Assembly: GCA_036787895.1 (NCBI GenBank)
Contig: DAIQOK010000011.1
Span: 1 to 64,000, forward strand
DNA from: UBA7662 sp036787895
GTDB taxonomy: Bacteria > Bacteroidota > Bacteroidia > UBA7662
DNA length: 64,000 nt
Direction: 5' to 3'
In this document: positions 25,766-34,977 of the stretch, one piece after another
How positions within the stretch are numbered: the stretch's first letter is position 1
How the letters are laid out: each line of letters starts with the position of its first letter
Notes under the pieces: generated by a model
Told to the model about the DNA's origin: nothing
The model's input: the letters and a program-made list of their open reading frames with translations, nothing else
The model's database searches: none
Translations under genes and position numbers: made by a program

Positions 25766-26452
25766 TTAATCAGATATACGGGCAAAATTCTGCGTAACCA
25801 GGGTTTGTGGCAGTGTTTTAAATTTAAAAGGTTCGTCATCGAAAGCACTTCCACATCCCAAGTGAGTAAATTCTTTACTCATTATATTGGCTTTGTGATC
25901 GGGAGACGTCATCCATAGTTTCACCAAAGCCCTGCCAAACTCACCATAGGTCAATAAACGCAGGGGTTTGCCATTCAAATTGAGAAAAGTGTAAGTGCCA
26001 TCCGGGTTTTTGACGGCGTCATATCTTTCTTCAGGCCGCAATTTGTAGGCGGGCATTTCAATAATATTTTCACCAAAAGCCGTAAAATCCTCCCCGCCTT
26101 TGTTCTTAATACGTTGAGCTGGTTCACGGTTTTCTTTGTCGCCCTTGTTAATATGGCTAAAAAAGCGCTTGTCGCGCATTTCTGTCGAATGAAAAAGCGC
26201 TGCTTCCCGCAGTACGGTATGATGGCTGTAAGCTGGCAACTTACGCTTCAATCTTTGTTCGTTCGAAGCAAAAAATACAGCCATATCCAAAAGAGCAATG
26301 TCAGGTTTTTCGATATCAATGATTTGCTGGGCGGCAGCTGTGTTAAAAAAACTATCGACCGAAAGTGTGTTGTACCAGTCCGGGTCGGCAGTTTCAGTTT
26401 GCGCAACAACTACCCAGGGCAACAGGAGTAAAAATCCAAAAAGTAATTTCAT
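25766..26452 (-). CDS. Secreted CAP-domain (SCP/PR-1) protein
   Basis: A 228-residue exported protein: signal peptide of about 17 residues (LLFGFLLLLPWVVVAQ), then a CAP fold. The domain shows VLREAALFHSTEMRDKRFFSH (about 80-100) with a His at the usual cleft position, GENI, and the C-terminal ALVKLWMTSPDHKANIMSKEFTHLGCGSA that matches the CAP consensus W..SPGH..N. An insertion of about 30 residues with DGTYTFLNLNGKPL lies between them. CAP proteins have varied extracellular roles and none can be assigned here. It has its own promoter within the end of the preceding gene. Confidence 0.87.
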   Translation of the reverse strand: MKLLFGFLLLLPWVVVAQTETADPDWYNTLSVDSFFNTAAAQQIIDIEKPDIALLDMAVFFASNEQRLKRKLPAYSHHTVLREAALFHSTEMRDKRFFSHINKGDKENREPAQRIKNKGGEDFTAFGENIIEMPAYKLRPEERYDAVKNPDGTYTFLNLNGKPLRLLTYGEFGRALVKLWMTSPDHKANIMSKEFTHLGCGSAFDDEPFKFKTLPQTLVTQNFARISD

Positions 26453-26468
26453 AGTTCAGCTGAATGAC

Positions 26469-26502
26469 CAAAGATAAAAATTGTTGGGTATCGTCTTAGC
26501 AA
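26469..26502 (-). promoter_or_regulatory. Promoter of the CAP-domain gene
   Basis: On the minus strand TTG (26502-26500), a 23-nt spacer and TATCTTTG (26476-26469). The TTG lies in the last codons of the GlcD-like gene. Leader about 12 nt. Confidence 0.6.
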
Positions 26503-27902
26503 TCCGGAAAAAGCTTGTCGGGGTTTAATATTCCCTTAGGGTCAAAAACAGCCTTGATGCCTTTCATCAGCTGAAAATGAACAGGCTCAAAAAGAATATC
26601 CATATACTCCTTTTGCACCAGACCTATACCATGTTCGCCGGAAATGGTACCGCCAAGCGATTTCACGACTTCAAACAATTCGCGGATGCCTTGTTTAACC
26701 GTATGTTGCCAGGCTGTATCGTCCAATTCGCCCCGGATGATGTTCACATGCACATTGCCGTCGCCTGCGTGACCATAACAAACCGACTGAAAACCATACT
26801 TTTTGCCAATAGCCTTTATCGCGTTAATCAAAACAGGCAATTCAGCACGTGGCACTACTGTATCTTCCTCCTTATAAATCGAATTGGCTTTTACCGCATG
26901 TGCCACATTTCGCCGCAGTTTCCAGAGCTGCTCTTTCTGATGGCTGGCCTCGGCCAATATGACTTCACCGGCATTAAACGATTCCATAATGGTAAAAATC
27001 TGCTCAGCTTCGGCATAAAGCTGATCACTATAATTGCCATCCAACGCTATTAAAAGGTGGGCTTGTACGTCTTCAGGCAGCGATAAAGCTTGTCCAAGGT
27101 ATTTGGCCGACCATGCTATAGCATCGCGCTCCATAAATTCCATGGCTGAAGGGATAATTCCTGCCCGAAACACCGCCGAAACGGCTGCACAGGCATTTTC
27201 GAGTGAACTAAATGGCACCAACAGTAATAAATCCTGCTGCGGATGCGGTAGAAGCCGAAACACCACTTTAGTAATCACGCCAAGTGTACCTTCGCTGCCA
27301 ACAACCAATTGGGTCAGATTATAACCGGTCGCATTTTTAAGCACATTGGCGCCAGTCCAAATCAACTCGCCTGTAGGCAATGCCAGTTGCAGATTGAGCA
27401 CATAATCTTTGGTCGTGCCGTATTTGACTGCACGCGGTCCACCCGCCGATTCGGCCAGGTTGCCTCCCAAAAAACAAGAACCTTTACTCGATGGATCAGG
27501 AGGATAATACAAACCTTCGGCTTTCACCGCATTTTGAAACACTTCGGTAACTACCCCAGGCTCAACTGTTGCTTGAAGGTTGCGCGTATCGATAGCCAGT
27601 ATGCGATTCAAACGAGCAGTCGACAATACCACGCCTCCTCTTACCGGCAAGGCACCACCACTTAATCCGGTACCTGCCCCACGGGTGGTAACCGGTAATT
27701 GATGTTCGTTACAAATGCGTAAAACTGCCGCTACTTCCTCGGCTGTGCCTGGAAATACCACCACCTCCGGCAAGTGAACCAGGTCTTCTGTTTCATCTTT
27801 ACCATGGCTTTCAAGCACTTCTGCGGCTTGCGAAAGGTGAGCCTCACCCACACATTGACGGAGGAGGTCGAGTTGTTCGGAATTGAGCTGGGTCTGGGTC
27901 AT
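26496..27902 (-). CDS. FAD-linked oxidase, GlcD/D-lactate dehydrogenase family
   Basis: A 468-residue PCMH-type flavoprotein. FAD-binding segment: TTRGAGTGLSGGALPVRGGVV (about 74-94), DPSSKGSCFLGGNLAES and TGYNLTQLVVGSEGTLGVIT. The C-terminal FAD-oxidase domain has SVCYGHAGDGNVHVNI (about 368-383) and ISGEHGIG near residue 428. These are features of GlcD and of bacterial D-lactate or 2-hydroxyacid dehydrogenases; the substrate is not deducible. No GlcE/GlcF iron-sulfur partners are adjacent. A GCGC-cored inverted repeat (AAGCGC/GCGCTT) lies in the divergent spacer before the E2 gene. Confidence 0.9.
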   Translation of the reverse strand: MTQTQLNSEQLDLLRQCVGEAHLSQAAEVLESHGKDETEDLVHLPEVVVFPGTAEEVAAVLRICNEHQLPVTTRGAGTGLSGGALPVRGGVVLSTARLNRILAIDTRNLQATVEPGVVTEVFQNAVKAEGLYYPPDPSSKGSCFLGGNLAESAGGPRAVKYGTTKDYVLNLQLALPTGELIWTGANVLKNATGYNLTQLVVGSEGTLGVITKVVFRLLPHPQQDLLLLVPFSSLENACAAVSAVFRAGIIPSAMEFMERDAIAWSAKYLGQALSLPEDVQAHLLIALDGNYSDQLYAEAEQIFTIMESFNAGEVILAEASHQKEQLWKLRRNVAHAVKANSIYKEEDTVVPRAELPVLINAIKAIGKKYGFQSVCYGHAGDGNVHVNIIRGELDDTAWQHTVKQGIRELFEVVKSLGGTISGEHGIGLVQKEYMDILFEPVHFQLMKGIKAVFDPKGILNPDKLFPDC

Positions 27903-28013
27903 AAGTTTGGAGCGATAAATTTAAGGAAAGCGCTTGCATAGCGTGCGCTTCTTTTGAAGTGAACTTATTTTGGGCTATTTTAGCAGCCGTTTTGAACCGT
28001 AAATGAAGCTGTA

Positions 28014-29246
28014 ATGGCAGAAGTAATCAGGATGCCGAAGATGAGCGACACCATGACCGAAGGGGTGATCGCTGCATGGCACAAAAAGGTAGGCGATCAG
28101 GTGAAATCAGGCGATATTCTTGCCGATGTGGAAACCGATAAAGCCACCATGGAATTGGAAAATTTTGAAAATGGCGTTCTCCTATACATAGGTGTCGAAA
28201 ACGGCGCCTCTGTTCCGGTAAATGCTATCATAGCAATCGTCGGTAAGGCTGGCGAAGATTATAAAAGTCTGCTCGATGGCCCGGCACCAGCTCCGACGCC
28301 GGCTGAAAATCCAGCGTCTACCGAAAAAAGCAGTCCTGCTCCGGTTCAAGCGGCCGTTAGTGCACCGGCGCCGACAGCTATTGCCACCGGCGATGACCGT
28401 TTAAAAGCATCTCCCCTCGCCCGAAAGATGGCAGAAGAAAAAGGTATCGACCTCAGCCAACTCCAAGGCAGTGGCGACAATGGCCGCATTGTAAAACGCG
28501 ACATTGAAAATGCACCTGCTGCCAGCACCGCCTCAGCTCCGGCTTTTGCCGCTACGGTTGGGCAGGAGGCATATACTGAAGTAGCCGTTTCCCAGATGCG
28601 CAAAACCATTGCCCGCCGACTGGCTGAGAGCAAGTTTTCTGCACCTCACTTCTACCTCACTATCGATATCGATATGGAAGCCGCTATGGCTGCACGCACA
28701 GAAATTAATGCCGTTGCCAGTGCCAAGGTATCTTTCAACGATATGGTCATCAAAGCTTCGGCCATGGCCTTACGCAAACATCCTAAAGTGAACTCCAGTT
28801 GGTTGGGTGATAAAATCCGCTTCAACCAACACGTACACATTGGTGTCGCGATGGCAGTTGAAGAAGGCCTATTGGTGCCTGTAGTTCGTTTTGCCGACAA
28901 CAAGCCCCTCTCCCAAATTGCAGGAGAAGTGAAAGTTTATGCAGGCAAAGCCAAGGAGAAAAAGTTACAGCCAAGCGACTGGGAAGGCAATACATTTACC
29001 ATCTCCAACCTTGGAATGTTTGGCATTGAAGAGTTTACCGCCATCATCAACCCACCCGACGCATGTATTCTGGCCGTGGGCGCCATTCGCGAAACACCGG
29101 TAGTGAAAAATGGTCAGTTGGCTGTTGGCCACAGAATGAAGCTTACCCTCAGCTGCGATCACCGTGTGGTAGATGGCGCCAGTGGTGCCGAATTCCTGCA
29201 AACCCTCAAAAATTTGCTCGAAGCGCCAGTGCGCATGTTGGCCTGA
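28014..29246 (+). CDS. pdhC: Dihydrolipoamide acyltransferase (E2), pyruvate-dehydrogenase type
   Basis: Core E2 of a 2-oxoacid dehydrogenase complex, 410 residues. Single lipoyl domain (1-80) with the lipoylated Lys43 in DVETDKATMELENF; an Ala/Pro-rich linker (about 88-128); peripheral-subunit-binding domain ASPLARKMAEEKGIDLSQLQGSG (about 132-155); catalytic domain with SCDHRVVDGASGAEF, His about 385. The start of the protein (EVIRMPKMSDTMTEG) is typical of pyruvate-type E2. E1 and E3 genes are not adjacent. A three-codon upstream reading frame (Met-Lys-Leu) ends with its stop overlapping the E2 ATG as TAATG. Confidence 0.95.
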   Translation: MAEVIRMPKMSDTMTEGVIAAWHKKVGDQVKSGDILADVETDKATMELENFENGVLLYIGVENGASVPVNAIIAIVGKAGEDYKSLLDGPAPAPTPAENPASTEKSSPAPVQAAVSAPAPTAIATGDDRLKASPLARKMAEEKGIDLSQLQGSGDNGRIVKRDIENAPAASTASAPAFAATVGQEAYTEVAVSQMRKTIARRLAESKFSAPHFYLTIDIDMEAAMAARTEINAVASAKVSFNDMVIKASAMALRKHPKVNSSWLGDKIRFNQHVHIGVAMAVEEGLLVPVVRFADNKPLSQIAGEVKVYAGKAKEKKLQPSDWEGNTFTISNLGMFGIEEFTAIINPPDACILAVGAIRETPVVKNGQLAVGHRMKLTLSCDHRVVDGASGAEFLQTLKNLLEAPVRMLA

Positions 29247-29257
29247 AGCAGTACGGC

Positions 29258-29294
29258 AAAAAAAGCCCGTCATCGAAAGATAACGGGCTTTTTT
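29258..29294. terminator. Bidirectional terminator
   Basis: AAAAAGCCCGT pairs with ACGGGCTTTTT, with a short continued ATC/GAT stem inside. A-run and T-run flank the hairpin, so it serves both the E2 gene and the convergent thioredoxin-like gene. Confidence 0.85.
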
Positions 29295-29325
29295 ATTGCC
29301 TGGATTTAGAATTAAACGTATTTAA

Positions 29326-29868
29326 TCAGCGGGTTTTGCGGAATTTATCGCTCACCCCACCATCATAAACCAACATAATATCTGCAACAGTAGCATCCTG
29401 ATTGAGTTGCTGGCGCAATTTGCCCTTTTCATCATAGATATAAGTTGATGGCACAAACATATCTCCGAAGTAACGGTAAAAGGCGGCATCCTTATCTAAG
29501 CCAAAGTAGAGATTTGGCTGACCCCACAATTTAGTCGACTTGACAAATTGCAGCGATTCCCCTTCGTCAAAGCGGGTTATCCAAACAAAATTAATGTCTT
29601 GCAGGTACTCAGCTTTATAGCCCAAATCCGTTGCCAGTTTCTGGCAGTGACTGCAATTTGGACTAAAATAAACCACCACAGTTTTATCGGCTTCAAGATC
29701 AGCTCTTTCGAGTTTACCCGGTGCTCCTAACTTCATAAAGCTGAAATCTGGCAATCGGCTGCCATCGCCAATTTGAAGCTTATCCGTTTTGAAAAATTGG
29801 GAATATAGCAGATAGCCCACCACAAAAATGGCCAGGATGGCGATAGCTGCTTTTAAAAATCTTTCCAT
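29326..29868 (-). CDS. Membrane-anchored thioredoxin-fold protein
   Basis: A 180-residue protein with an N-terminal membrane anchor (about 6-24) and a TlpA/peroxiredoxin-like thioredoxin fold. The redox motif CSHC is at residues 72-75 (SPNCSHCQK), and the cis-Pro loop appears as FVPSTYIYDEKGK near 140. The domain faces the periplasm. Likely a thiol reductase; no cytochrome c or other maturation genes are nearby to define a partner. No promoter core with a good -33 was found. Confidence 0.87.
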   Translation of the reverse strand: MERFLKAAIAILAIFVVGYLLYSQFFKTDKLQIGDGSRLPDFSFMKLGAPGKLERADLEADKTVVVYFSPNCSHCQKLATDLGYKAEYLQDINFVWITRFDEGESLQFVKSTKLWGQPNLYFGLDKDAAFYRYFGDMFVPSTYIYDEKGKLRQQLNQDATVADIMLVYDGGVSDKFRKTR

Positions 29869-29963
29869 ACACTATTTAAAGAAGCTTTAAAATTAGCGTT
29901 TTTGAGCCAATTTATTGGCGTTTAGCTTTGTATTCCGAAAGCGAAAATGTTGACTGGTAATCG

Positions 29964-29997
29964 TTAACACCCCTTGATGTTGCTTAACACTTCTTAG
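29964..29997 (+). repeat. Direct repeat TTAACACyyCTT, 20-bp period
   Basis: TTAACACCCCTT (29964) and TTAACACTTCTT (29984) are in tandem exactly 20 bp apart, putting both on the same face of the helix. They lie about 80-105 nt before the small secreted protein that starts the efflux operon. This is the layout of an operator for a dimer; on the other strand each half reads GTGTTAA, loosely like a LytTR half-site. The regulator is unknown. Confidence 0.4.
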
Positions 29998-30070
29998 GGG
30001 TTTTGGCCCTGATAGTCAGCACCAAAAGGCGAGTCATGGCTGAACTTTGAATCAAGCCAACGTTATCCCC

Positions 30071-30403
30071 ATGAAAAAGTTAGTCCTTCTTTGCTGCATC
30101 ATCAGCCTGAGCTGTAGTTTTTCGATTCAGGCCCATCCTTCCCTCCAGCTCCAGCACAGTATAAGTGAGCTAGTTCTCCAGCAGCTCTATATACCACCCA
30201 GATTAATTGATTCAGATAGCGTTATACTCGAAATTCACTTCAGCATAAACGACCAGGCGCAAATCGTAACCAGTCGGATTATTGGCGGCAACCCACTGCT
30301 TCGACGTTTTATTCATCACCAAATGATGACACTGCAAACCACCATCGATCTAAGTGCTGGCTGTAACCAACAGTTTATTTTGCCGCTCAAAATCAGAAAA
30401 TAG
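30071..30403 (+). CDS. Small exported protein with a TonB-C-like fold
   Basis: A 110-residue protein with a signal peptide (MKKLVLLCCIISLSCSFSIQA). The mature part contains SVILEIHFSINDQAQIVTSRII and ends in QQFILPLKI, a pattern resembling the C-terminal domain of TonB energy transducers (strand, turn with N-D, strand, helix, closing strand), but it lacks a membrane anchor and Pro-rich linker. No family is claimed. ATG 30071 is the start of the signal peptide; an in-frame TTG at 30047 was rejected. It is 7 nt before the adaptor gene and is probably the first gene of the efflux operon. Confidence 0.7.
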   Translation: MKKLVLLCCIISLSCSFSIQAHPSLQLQHSISELVLQQLYIPPRLIDSDSVILEIHFSINDQAQIVTSRIIGGNPLLRRFIHHQMMTLQTTIDLSAGCNQQFILPLKIRK

Positions 30404-30409
30404 TTACTG

Positions 30410-31663
30410 ATGGATAAAATTATTGCCCAAAAAGGCAGAAAATGGTATGTCTGGCTCCTGTTCGTCCTGGCTGTTGCGGGTTTGACAGGCTTAGTCATGC
30501 TCAGTTTTTTTGCCAGCCAGCAAAAAACCATCAGCATTGCCGCCAGTCGGATTACCATTACCAAAGTAAGCTTTGGCGACTACCAAGACCAAATCCCCGT
30601 ACTCGGACAGCTGGAACCTGTTCATACCCGCCTGCTCGATGCAGTGGTAGGTGGTTTAGTAGAAGAAAGATTTGCCGAACCCGGCGTTTTTGTGCAAGCG
30701 GGGCAACCTTTGTTGCGCTTAAGCAATACCAGTCTGCAACTCGACTTCATGCAGCGCGAAACTCAAATTGTGGAGCAGATGAATAATCTCCGAAACATCC
30801 GAATTACGCTCGAGCTGAATAAACGTCAACTCGAAGACCAGCTCCTCCAACTCGAAGCTGAACTAATACGGACAGAAAGACAATTCAAAATAGACAGTCG
30901 GCTTTTTAACGAAAAAGTGATACCAGCCATCGATTACGAAAACTCCCGCACCCAATATGAAATGCTCCTCCAGCGACGCAAGCTGCTGCAAGAAAGTCAG
31001 GCGAGAGAAAATGACTTCCGTAACAGTCAACTCCACCGCATCGATGCGGGTATTCAAATGATGGAACGCAATCTTTTGGCCATACGCCGAAACCTAGAAC
31101 AACTCACCATACGAGCACCCATAAGCGGACAGCTCACCACTCTGGAAGCTGAAATTGGCCAAACTAAAACAGCTGGGCAGAATTTAGGGCGTATCGATAG
31201 GCTCGATTCTTTCAAAGTTCGTGCTCAGGTGGACGAACATTTTCTTACCCGCCTGAAAGCCGGACAACATGCCAGTTTTGAGCTGAATGGTCAGCATTAT
31301 AAGCTGTTGGTCTTCCGGGTATTACCGCAGGTAAGTGACGGTCAGTTTGCAGTTGATTTAAGTTTTACCGATAAACTGCCCGCCGAAGCCCTTTTACGCG
31401 GTCAAACTTTGCAGTTACGCATTGTTTTGGGAGAAAAGAAAAAAACATTGTTGTTACCTGCCGGTGGTTTTTATAGCAGCTCAGGTGGGCAGTACGTTTA
31501 TGTAGTCAACAAACAAAATGAAGCCCGTAAGCGTGCCGTGGTGCTTGGCCGACAAAATCCGCGCATGATTGAAGTTATTTCCGGTCTTGAGGCCGGAGAA
31601 CAAGTCATTACATCCAGTTACGACGGCTTTGAACAGGCTGCCATCTTACGTATAACACAATAA
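30410..31663 (+). CDS. HlyD/MacA-type periplasmic adaptor
   Basis: Membrane-fusion protein of 417 residues. An N-terminal anchor (about 13-31) is followed by a beta-strand start (QIPVLGQLEP), lipoyl half-motif with PGVFVQAGQPLLRLSN (about 91-106), a coiled coil of about 110 residues (about 115-225; LEDQLLQLEAELIRTERQ), the second lipoyl half (IRAPISGQL), and beta-barrel and membrane-proximal domains. It bridges the ABC permease to an outer-membrane TolC-type channel, which is not encoded in the window. It is followed by an ATPase and a permease in the same operon. Confidence 0.9.
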   Translation: MDKIIAQKGRKWYVWLLFVLAVAGLTGLVMLSFFASQQKTISIAASRITITKVSFGDYQDQIPVLGQLEPVHTRLLDAVVGGLVEERFAEPGVFVQAGQPLLRLSNTSLQLDFMQRETQIVEQMNNLRNIRITLELNKRQLEDQLLQLEAELIRTERQFKIDSRLFNEKVIPAIDYENSRTQYEMLLQRRKLLQESQARENDFRNSQLHRIDAGIQMMERNLLAIRRNLEQLTIRAPISGQLTTLEAEIGQTKTAGQNLGRIDRLDSFKVRAQVDEHFLTRLKAGQHASFELNGQHYKLLVFRVLPQVSDGQFAVDLSFTDKLPAEALLRGQTLQLRIVLGEKKKTLLLPAGGFYSSSGGQYVYVVNKQNEARKRAVVLGRQNPRMIEVISGLEAGEQVITSSYDGFEQAAILRITQ

Positions 31664-31685
31664 TCAACCTATTGAAAAGCGATAT

Positions 31686-32357
31686 ATGATTCATGTACAT
31701 CAACTCAACAAAGTCTACCGCACCGACGAAGTAGAAACCACCGCCCTCAATCAGCTTAATTTCAACATTGAAGCCGGCGAATTTGTATCCATTATGGGGC
31801 CTTCGGGTTGTGGCAAATCCACCCTGCTGAATGTTCTGGGATTACTCGACACACCCACCAGCGGTCAATATTTTTTTAACGGACAGGAAGTTGGCTCACT
31901 CAACGAAAAAGCAAGGGCTACAACCCGTAAACGACATTTGGGCTTCGTTTTTCAGAGTTTTAACCTTATCGACGAGTTAAATGTTTACGAAAACATAGAG
32001 TTACCCTTGATTTACCTCGACGTTGCTGCAGCTGAACGAGCGGAGCGGGTACAGGAGTTGCTCGACCAGATGGGCTTGCTGCATCGTCGTAAACATTTCC
32101 CTCAGCAGTTGTCGGGTGGTCAGCAACAGCGTGTGGCCATTGCCCGTGCAGTGGTGAGTCACCCCCATCTCTTGCTCGCCGACGAGCCCACCGGTAATCT
32201 CGATACTAAACATGGTAAGGAAGTCATGGACTTGCTGAAAAAGCTGAATGAATCAGGTACCACCATTGTTATGGTTACCCACAACCCTGAAGATGCGGCT
32301 TATTCAAACCGAATCATCGGCATGTTGGATGGTGCCATTATCCATCAACCTTATTAG
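31686..32357 (+). CDS. ABC transporter ATPase, MacB/LolD family
   Basis: A 223-residue ATP-binding subunit with Walker A GPSGCGKST at 38-46, Q-loop VFQSFNLIDEL, signature LSGGQQQRVAIARA, Walker B LLLADEPTGNLD and switch His MVTHNPED. The TGNLD Walker-B extension marks the MacB/LolD group. It lies between adaptor and permease, so this operon encodes a complete MacAB-like pump with separate ATPase and permease chains. Confidence 0.94.
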   Translation: MIHVHQLNKVYRTDEVETTALNQLNFNIEAGEFVSIMGPSGCGKSTLLNVLGLLDTPTSGQYFFNGQEVGSLNEKARATTRKRHLGFVFQSFNLIDELNVYENIELPLIYLDVAAAERAERVQELLDQMGLLHRRKHFPQQLSGGQQQRVAIARAVVSHPHLLLADEPTGNLDTKHGKEVMDLLKKLNESGTTIVMVTHNPEDAAYSNRIIGMLDGAIIHQPY

Positions 32358-32366
32358 CCTTTCCCG

Positions 32367-34775
32367 ATGAAACTACTGTCTAATTATCTGCTTTTTGCCT
32401 GGCGAAATCTGAAAAAACAAGGATTCTACAGCTTCATCAATCTGGCGGGACTGGCCAGTGCATTGGCTTGTGTACTTTTTATTGGTTTATACATTCAGCA
32501 TGAAAGTTCTTACGATAATATGCATCGTCAAGCACGGCAAATGTATCGGCTAACGAACCAGCTTTCGCTCGACGGGCAGGGGGAGAACTCCTCTTCCTGT
32601 GTGCTGCCGGCAGCACAGGCAATAGTAGCAGACTACCCCCATCTCGTGAAATCGGCCGTGCGTTTTTTCAACTACCAGGATGCTGAACATACGCTCCGTT
32701 TTGAAGACCAGATGTATAATGAAAGCGGGGTATTTTTCACCGATTCCAACGTTTTCGAACAATTTGATTTTCCGCTCCTCAAAGGCGATAAAAACACCGT
32801 GTTACAACAACCCGGCAGTTTGGTACTTACCGAAAGCATTGCTCGCAAATATTTCGGTGCTGCCGATCCTATAGGTCAACGTATGAAATTCGATGGTGTA
32901 CTTGAGTTGGAAGTCACCGGCATTATGGCTGATTTACCGGATAATGTCCACTTCAAAATCAACGCTTTATTACCCTTTTTCTACCAGGGTGGCTTTTACA
33001 AAAACATGCTTAACAACTGGGTTTGGAACCCCTGCTGGACTTATATCGTGCTTCAGCCCGGGGTTACTGCCGACGAATTCCTGTCTGAAATGCCAGCTTT
33101 TGTCCAGAAATATTATCCCGATCACCTCAAACCGCAAATTGTACATGAACTTCAGCCGCTACGCGATATCCACTTAAGTTCGAAACTAGATTATGAAATT
33201 GAGCCGAATGGCGACGGTGAATTATTGTATATACTCGCTGCCATAGGCTGCTTCATACTTTTGATAGCAGGCATAAATTTCACCAATCTGGCCACGGCAC
33301 GGGCCATGTATCGCGCCAGAGAAGTCGGTTTGCGTAAGGTGTTGGGTGCCGACCGCCAGATGCTAATAGGTCAGTTTTTGTTAGAGTCGGCCTTACTTGG
33401 CTTATTGGCCAGTATGCTGGCCTTCTTATTGGCGTGTTTGTTGTTGCCGTACTTTAATGAGCTGGCAGGTAAAAGTTTCAATTTAGCCATACTTTATCAG
33501 CCCCAGGCCCTGGCAGCTTTGGTACTTACAGGATTATTCATGGGGCTTCTCGCAGGAACCTACCCTGCCTTTTATTTGTCATCATTTGCCCCAGCACTCG
33601 TACTCAAAGGGAAATTAACCCAAAAGGGCAAACACGGATGGATTCGCAAAGGATTGGTGGTGGCTCAATTTACAGTTTCAGTTGTGCTTGTTACGCTTAC
33701 ACTGGTAGTTGGCCGGCAGCTCGACTATCTGCTGAACGCTCAACTTGGCTTCGATCGGGAGCAAGTGGTGGTGGTTCCGGTACGTGGACCGATGGCCAGA
33801 AGTTATGTGCCATTTTTTGAGGAAGCCAAACGCGCCGAATGTGTAATAAGCACCACAGTGATGAATGATGTATTCGGACAAAGTCACAATACGCATGAAT
33901 TCAATTACGAAGGCATGAACCCCGGTGAATGGAAGTATTTCCCTTGTTTGTATGTAGATGAAAACTTCCTGCCAACATTCAAACTGGAATTACTTGCTGG
34001 CCGGAACTTCGACAAAGCTTATGTGAGAGATGATTCGTTGGCAGTCTTGATTAATGAAGTTATGGCGAAAGAGCTGGGCTATTCCGACCCCAGTCAGGCT
34101 TTGGGCAAACGGCTAAATACGCCTTTTGGTCAGGAGAGAATAATCGGGGTACTTAAAAACTTCAATTATGTGGCCTTGACTAAACCTATAGGTCCAATGG
34201 TTTTCGACCTACCCGCACCTAACCAAAAAATTATGTGGACACGTAATCTGGTATTTAGACTGAAAGCCGGTGAATTACATCCTATGCTCGACGAGCTTGA
34301 AAAAATCTGGCAGCGTTATGCCACTGAATACCCTTTTAACTGGTATTTGCTCGATGAAAAACTCGACAGACAATACCGCTCACAGGAGGTGCTCAGCAAG
34401 CTTACTAAAAGTTTTTCGTTTTTGGCCATTTTTATAGCAGTATTAGGTCTTTTTGCTTTAGCGTCATACACTGCCGCCAGCCGTACGCGTGAAATGGGCA
34501 TTCGCAAGGTACTTGGTGCATCCGCCTGGCAAATCAGCTGGCTTGTTTTGCGTGATTTTCTGAAGCTTGCTGCACTTGCCATGCTACTTGCCATTCCGCT
34601 TGCCTGGTATGGCGCTGAAATCTGGCTCACAGCTTTCGCTTTCCGTATAACGGTGCAAGTATGGCCATTTATGATTGCCGCGGCAATTTTGTTTTTGACC
34701 GTACTGTTCACAAGCTGGTATCATCTCCTTCGGCTCAGTAAAACTGACCCGGTAGTTGCGCTTCGTCACGACTAA
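32367..34775 (+). CDS. Duplicated MacB-type ABC permease
   Basis: An 802-residue permease with two MacB_PCD-FtsX halves, the usual Bacteroidota form. N-terminal span (about 20-40), a large periplasmic domain (about 45-280), three spans (about 285-430) with GVRKVLG-type coupling segment REVGLRKVLGADRQ, a second soluble domain (about 460-680), and three C-terminal spans with SRTREMGIRKVLGAS. It ends with VVALRHD, a frequent family tail. Substrate unknown: candidates are peptides, lipids or antimicrobials. It starts 9 nt after the ATPase gene. Confidence 0.92.
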   Translation: MKLLSNYLLFAWRNLKKQGFYSFINLAGLASALACVLFIGLYIQHESSYDNMHRQARQMYRLTNQLSLDGQGENSSSCVLPAAQAIVADYPHLVKSAVRFFNYQDAEHTLRFEDQMYNESGVFFTDSNVFEQFDFPLLKGDKNTVLQQPGSLVLTESIARKYFGAADPIGQRMKFDGVLELEVTGIMADLPDNVHFKINALLPFFYQGGFYKNMLNNWVWNPCWTYIVLQPGVTADEFLSEMPAFVQKYYPDHLKPQIVHELQPLRDIHLSSKLDYEIEPNGDGELLYILAAIGCFILLIAGINFTNLATARAMYRAREVGLRKVLGADRQMLIGQFLLESALLGLLASMLAFLLACLLLPYFNELAGKSFNLAILYQPQALAALVLTGLFMGLLAGTYPAFYLSSFAPALVLKGKLTQKGKHGWIRKGLVVAQFTVSVVLVTLTLVVGRQLDYLLNAQLGFDREQVVVVPVRGPMARSYVPFFEEAKRAECVISTTVMNDVFGQSHNTHEFNYEGMNPGEWKYFPCLYVDENFLPTFKLELLAGRNFDKAYVRDDSLAVLINEVMAKELGYSDPSQALGKRLNTPFGQERIIGVLKNFNYVALTKPIGPMVFDLPAPNQKIMWTRNLVFRLKAGELHPMLDELEKIWQRYATEYPFNWYLLDEKLDRQYRSQEVLSKLTKSFSFLAIFIAVLGLFALASYTAASRTREMGIRKVLGASAWQISWLVLRDFLKLAALAMLLAIPLAWYGAEIWLTAFAFRITVQVWPFMIAAAILFLTVLFTSWYHLLRLSKTDPVVALRHD

Positions 34776-34953
34776 TTGGCCTACTACTTCCGGCAAAAAG
34801 TCCTGTCCGGTGTTTTTTGCTGGGCAGTGCATTTTATCCGGAACAAGAACACGTCTAACAATCTTTGAACTGGATGTCGCCATAGGCTAAAAGAAAAGGA
34901 GGAATTAACCTGAACTTAACCTGCTGTTTCTCTGTAGTTAATATTCACCGTCT

Positions 34954-34961
34954 TATCTTTG
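34954..34961 (+). promoter_or_regulatory. -7 core before the small membrane-protein gene
   Basis: TATCTTTG fits TAnnTTTG exactly and ends 16 nt before ATG 34978. No TTG is at the ideal -33 distance. The rest of the 202-nt spacer after the permease gene shows only a weak GCAAAAA/TTTTTGC inverted repeat near 34795. Confidence 0.5.
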
Positions 34962-34977
34962 TAATCAATTCTGCCTT

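Noticed and set aside
34791..34822. Terminator after the efflux permease
   Set aside because: Only an AT-rich GCAAAAA/TTTTTGC stem with a long loop is present, too weak to annotate.
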